Part shown: in pieces, positions 61,929 through 64,000 of the stretch | How positions within the stretch are numbered: position 1 is the stretch's first letter | Layout of the letters: the number at the start of each line of letters is the position of its first letter | Origin: Ruegeria discodermiae | GTDB taxonomy: Bacteria; Pseudomonadota; Alphaproteobacteria; Rhodobacterales; Rhodobacteraceae | Direction: 5' to 3' | DNA: 64,000 nt | NCBI RefSeq assembly: GCF_030758345.1 | Contig: NZ_JAVAMO010000004.1 | Span: 248,001-312,000, forward strand | Notes under the pieces: generated by a model | What the model was told of the DNA's origin: nothing | Database searches by the model: none | The model's input: the letters and a program-made list of their open reading frames with translations, nothing else | Translations under genes and position numbers: made by a program

Positions 61929-62618
61929 TCAACGGCGCAACCGACTGATCGTGAGATAGGCCACCGCCCCGAACAACAGCAACGCCATCGCATACCATGT
62001 CAGCGCATAAGACAGGTGGGTGTTGCGGAAGCTGAGCTGGGTCAACCCACCGCGTGGCCAAGCCGTCTCGTCCGCGTTGTGATCCGCATCAATGAAATAG
62101 GGCGCTGTCTCGCCTAGCCCCACCGCTTCGGACAAGGCCTCAACATCGCGCGAGACCCAGCGCCCTGCGCCGGGATCGTTGCGCTCCAGCAGCGTGCCTG
62201 CGGGTTCGCTCGGGCGCAGTAGACCGGTGACGGGCAGGTCGGGAAGGGCCCAGCCCGCAGGGTCCTGCGCCTGAGCCGGGACAAAACCGCGATTGACCCA
62301 GATGATGCGACCCTCTGCCAAAAGCGGCATCATCAGCCAATAGCCCGGCCCTAGCCCGGTTACCGCCTTGATCAGCACAGGCTTATCCATCTCGAACTGA
62401 CCAACAGCCCTGACACGCAGATAACTATGCGCGTCAGGCTCGAACCTTTCGGGCAAATCCACCGGCTCACCAAAGGCGCGGCTTTCGACCGTCTCGATCA
62501 GGTCCGTTTTCCACGCCAGGCGGCGCATTTGCCAGTTGCCCAGCAGGATGAAGGTGACGATCAGAGTCGCACAACAGCCAAGCAGCAGAACCGTCAGCCA
62601 GACGGGCCTCGCGGTCAT
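61929..62618 (-). CDS. SURF1 family cytochrome oxidase assembly protein
   Basis: A 229-residue SURF1-family membrane protein with a transmembrane segment at each end and a periplasmic domain between. GNWQMRRLAWKTDLIETVESRA and PGYWLMMPLLAEGRIIWVNRGFVP are family signatures. SURF1 assists heme insertion into heme-copper oxidases. Four-base overlap with cyoD makes it the last gene of the cyo operon, as found for SURF1-like genes beside quinol oxidases. Confidence 0.93.
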   Translation of the reverse strand: MTARPVWLTVLLLGCCATLIVTFILLGNWQMRRLAWKTDLIETVESRAFGEPVDLPERFEPDAHSYLRVRAVGQFEMDKPVLIKAVTGLGPGYWLMMPLLAEGRIIWVNRGFVPAQAQDPAGWALPDLPVTGLLRPSEPAGTLLERNDPGAGRWVSRDVEALSEAVGLGETAPYFIDADHNADETAWPRGGLTQLSFRNTHLSYALTWYAMALLLFGAVAYLTISRLRR

Positions 62619-62974
62619 TTCAAACTGCGCGCCCGCTCGATCTGGTCGTGGGCGGGCATCATGTTTTCTTCGAGGTTGAACATCACCCAGATCGACCCGG
62701 CCAGCACGATCACCAAAAGCAGAATGGTCAGCACCATCGACATGACCTGCCAGCCCTCATCCACCTTCAGCGAGACATGCAGGAAGTAATGGATATGCAC
62801 CAGCATCTGCAACCCGCCCAGCGTGAAGATGACCACCACCGCCCAAGCCGTGTTGTCCATCACATCGCCCAGCACCAGCCAGAACGGGATCAGCGTCAGG
62901 ATCACCGACAGGGCAAACCCCACCAAATAGGAATGCAGCGATCCGTGGCCTGTGCCTTTGACAGGGGTGCTCAT
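62615..62974 (-). CDS. cyoD: Cytochrome bo3 ubiquinol oxidase subunit IV
   Basis: A 119-residue subunit with three predicted membrane helices (LVGFALSVILTLIPFWLVL, WAVVVIFTLGGLQMLVHIHYFLHV, and VLTILLLVIVLAGSIWVMFNLEENMMP). The HIHYFLH segment is typical of CyoD. ATG 62974 is chosen; it overlaps the cyoC stop by four bases. It stabilises the oxidase. Confidence 0.96.
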   Translation of the reverse strand: MSTPVKGTGHGSLHSYLVGFALSVILTLIPFWLVLGDVMDNTAWAVVVIFTLGGLQMLVHIHYFLHVSLKVDEGWQVMSMVLTILLLVIVLAGSIWVMFNLEENMMPAHDQIERARSLK

Positions 62975-63606
62975 AGCAGGACTCCGGTGAGATAGACGAG
63001 CGAGTAGACCCCGATCCAGATCAGATCGAGGAAGTGCCAGAACAGGCTCAGGCACATCACCCGGCGCGTGTTGGCGGGCGTCAAGCCGCGCTGTGACAAT
63101 TGCACCAGCAACACGATCAGCCAGATTGTACCGGCGGTCACGTGCAGACCATGCGTACCCACAAGAAAAAAGAAAGATGACAGGAACGCGCTGGCCATCG
63201 GCGTCGCGCCTATATGCCAGAGATGGCTGAACTCCTCATATTCCAGATAGAGGAACGCCGCGCCAAAGAGCCCCGTGATCACTAGCCAGAAGATCGTACC
63301 ACGCAGGTCGCCGTGATCCATTCGCATCACTGCAAAGCCAAAGGTGACTGAGGAAAAGAGCAGCGCAAAGGTGGCCACCAGGATCATCTCGATATCAAAG
63401 AGATCGGCAGGTGATGGCCCGGCGGCATAGTTCTGGCCCAAGACAGCATAGACCGCAAAGAGGATGCCGAAGATCAGGCAATCGCTCATCAGGTAGATCC
63501 AGAACCCCAGCATGGTCGGGGGTTCATGCGCGTGATCCCCGTCGTGATGCGGATCGTCGAGAACGTAGAATTTCGAGGCGTCGGTCACTGCGCTATCCGT
63601 CATCAT
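62971..63606 (-). CDS. cyoC: Cytochrome bo3 ubiquinol oxidase subunit III
   Basis: A 211-residue membrane subunit with five helices, including LGFWIYLMSDCLIFGILFAVYAVLGQNYA and SAFLSSFFFLVGTHGLHVTAGTIWLIVLL, the normal CyoC features. It overlaps cyoB by four bases (ATGA) at 63603-63606 and cyoD by four. It supports proton/oxygen delivery in the quinol oxidase. Confidence 0.96.
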   Translation of the reverse strand: MMTDSAVTDASKFYVLDDPHHDGDHAHEPPTMLGFWIYLMSDCLIFGILFAVYAVLGQNYAAGPSPADLFDIEMILVATFALLFSSVTFGFAVMRMDHGDLRGTIFWLVITGLFGAAFLYLEYEEFSHLWHIGATPMASAFLSSFFFLVGTHGLHVTAGTIWLIVLLVQLSQRGLTPANTRRVMCLSLFWHFLDLIWIGVYSLVYLTGVLL

Positions 63607-64000
63607 TCCGCCGCCTGTGCCAGTTGCGCGCTGCGCTGATCCTCAATGCCGCGCACCTCATCAGCGGGGATGTCATAGTCGCGGTTATAGTTGAACGTGT
63701 GTCCGATCCCGTAAAGCAGCGCGGCGGCAAAGCTGGCGGCGGCCAGCCAGTACACATGCCAGACTAGCGCAAAGCCCATCACGGTCAGGATCGCCGCCAG
63801 CACCACGCCGGTTGCCGTGGAATGTGGCATATGGATCGGCACAAAGCCGGTGGTGGGCCGCACGAAGCCTTCCCGTTTCATCTGGGCAAAGGCGTCGATC
63901 TCATACACCCGAGGCGTGAAGGCGAAGTTGTAATAAGGCGGCGGGGAAGAGGTCGACCATTCCAGCGTCCGGCCATTCCACGGGTCGCCGGTCACATCGC
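63603..64000 (-). CDS. cyoB: Cytochrome bo3 ubiquinol oxidase subunit I, C-terminal part
   Basis: Only the last 130 or so residues are in the window; the frame continues past 64000. DPWNGRTLEWSTSSPPPYYNFAFTPRVYEIDAF and FVPIHMPHSTATGVVLAAILTVMGFALVWHVYW match the C-terminus of CyoB, the heme-copper subunit that reduces oxygen and pumps protons. The core ligands lie outside. It is followed by overlapping cyoC-cyoD-SURF1 genes; cyoA presumably lies just beyond. Confidence 0.95.
   Translation of the reverse strand, partial: DVTGDPWNGRTLEWSTSSPPPYYNFAFTPRVYEIDAFAQMKREGFVRPTTGFVPIHMPHSTATGVVLAAILTVMGFALVWHVYWLAAASFAAALLYGIGHTFNYNRDYDIPADEVRGIEDQRSAQLAQAAE

Noticed and set aside
60433-61959. 508-codon open frame opposite the GltB-like gene
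   Set aside because: Shadow of the FMN-binding glutamate synthase-like gene.

Overview
The window looks like a piece of chromosome from a marine alphaproteobacterium of the Rhodobacterales (Roseobacter group). The basis is the GC-rich sequence with heavily G/C third codon positions, together with a characteristic gene set: Mcl1-type malyl-CoA lyase, a taurine:pyruvate-type aminotransferase, the DgcN/DgcA D-glutamate pair, COQ9, bo3 quinol oxidase with SURF1, an OxyR/katG pair and PPK2. This family assignment is inference; I cannot name the species. No rRNA, tRNA, CRISPR array, prophage or intact insertion sequence was seen.

Layout. 0-6.5 kb: a TctA-type transporter subunit, a dienelactone-hydrolase-like enzyme, and divergent katG/oxyR (OxyR keeps both redox cysteines). 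6.6-15 kb: an accessory-looking block of small redox enzymes (three SDR/quinone-reductase genes, a KefF-like flavoprotein), two exported NTF2-fold proteins, an exported alpha/beta hydrolase and three regulators. In it one quinone reductase is cut by an in-frame amber codon and one SDR lacks the usual catalytic Tyr and Lys. 15-25 kb: a class III nucleotide cyclase, an acyl-CoA synthetase divergent from an aminotransferase, two more quinone oxidoreductases around a DUF2189 membrane protein, COQ9 and rpsU. 25-35 kb: a 98-bp palindromic repeat, PPK2, htpX-htpG, an AraC/MFS pair, a VOC protein, and a USP plus sodium:amino acid symporter unit divergent from an Lrp-type regulator.

35-43.5 kb: an Hsp70-like protein divergent from a four-gene Mla/MCE lipid-transport operon, then an SLC13-type permease with RCK_C domains. 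43.6-47.8 kb: a D-amino-acid operon (dgcN-dgcA-aminotransferase) divergent from mcl1. 47.8-53.5 kb: an exported hypothetical, divergent Lrp/LysE, an AraC-GyrI regulator, accA, a HAD phosphatase and a Tat lipoprotein transglycosylase. 53.5-57.5 kb: a sugar-acid catabolic operon (UxaA-type dehydratase, SDR, FAH-family enzyme) under a divergent GntR regulator with two palindromic operators. 57.5-60.2 kb: a translationally coupled chain ribF-ycgN-threonine aldolase-small membrane protein. 60.2-64 kb: a GltB-like FMN protein, then SURF1-cyoD-cyoC-cyoB on the minus strand, with cyoB running off the end.

Most genes are ordinary members of known families. The parts that deserve a second look are the 98-bp palindrome beside ppk2, the tandem perfect hairpins at 6.5 kb, the degenerate SDR and amber-interrupted reductase, the sugar-acid cluster with its operators, the Hsp70-like/Mla pairing, and the D-glutamate operon extended by an aminotransferase. 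I did not find a clearly new defence, mobile or RNA-guided system.
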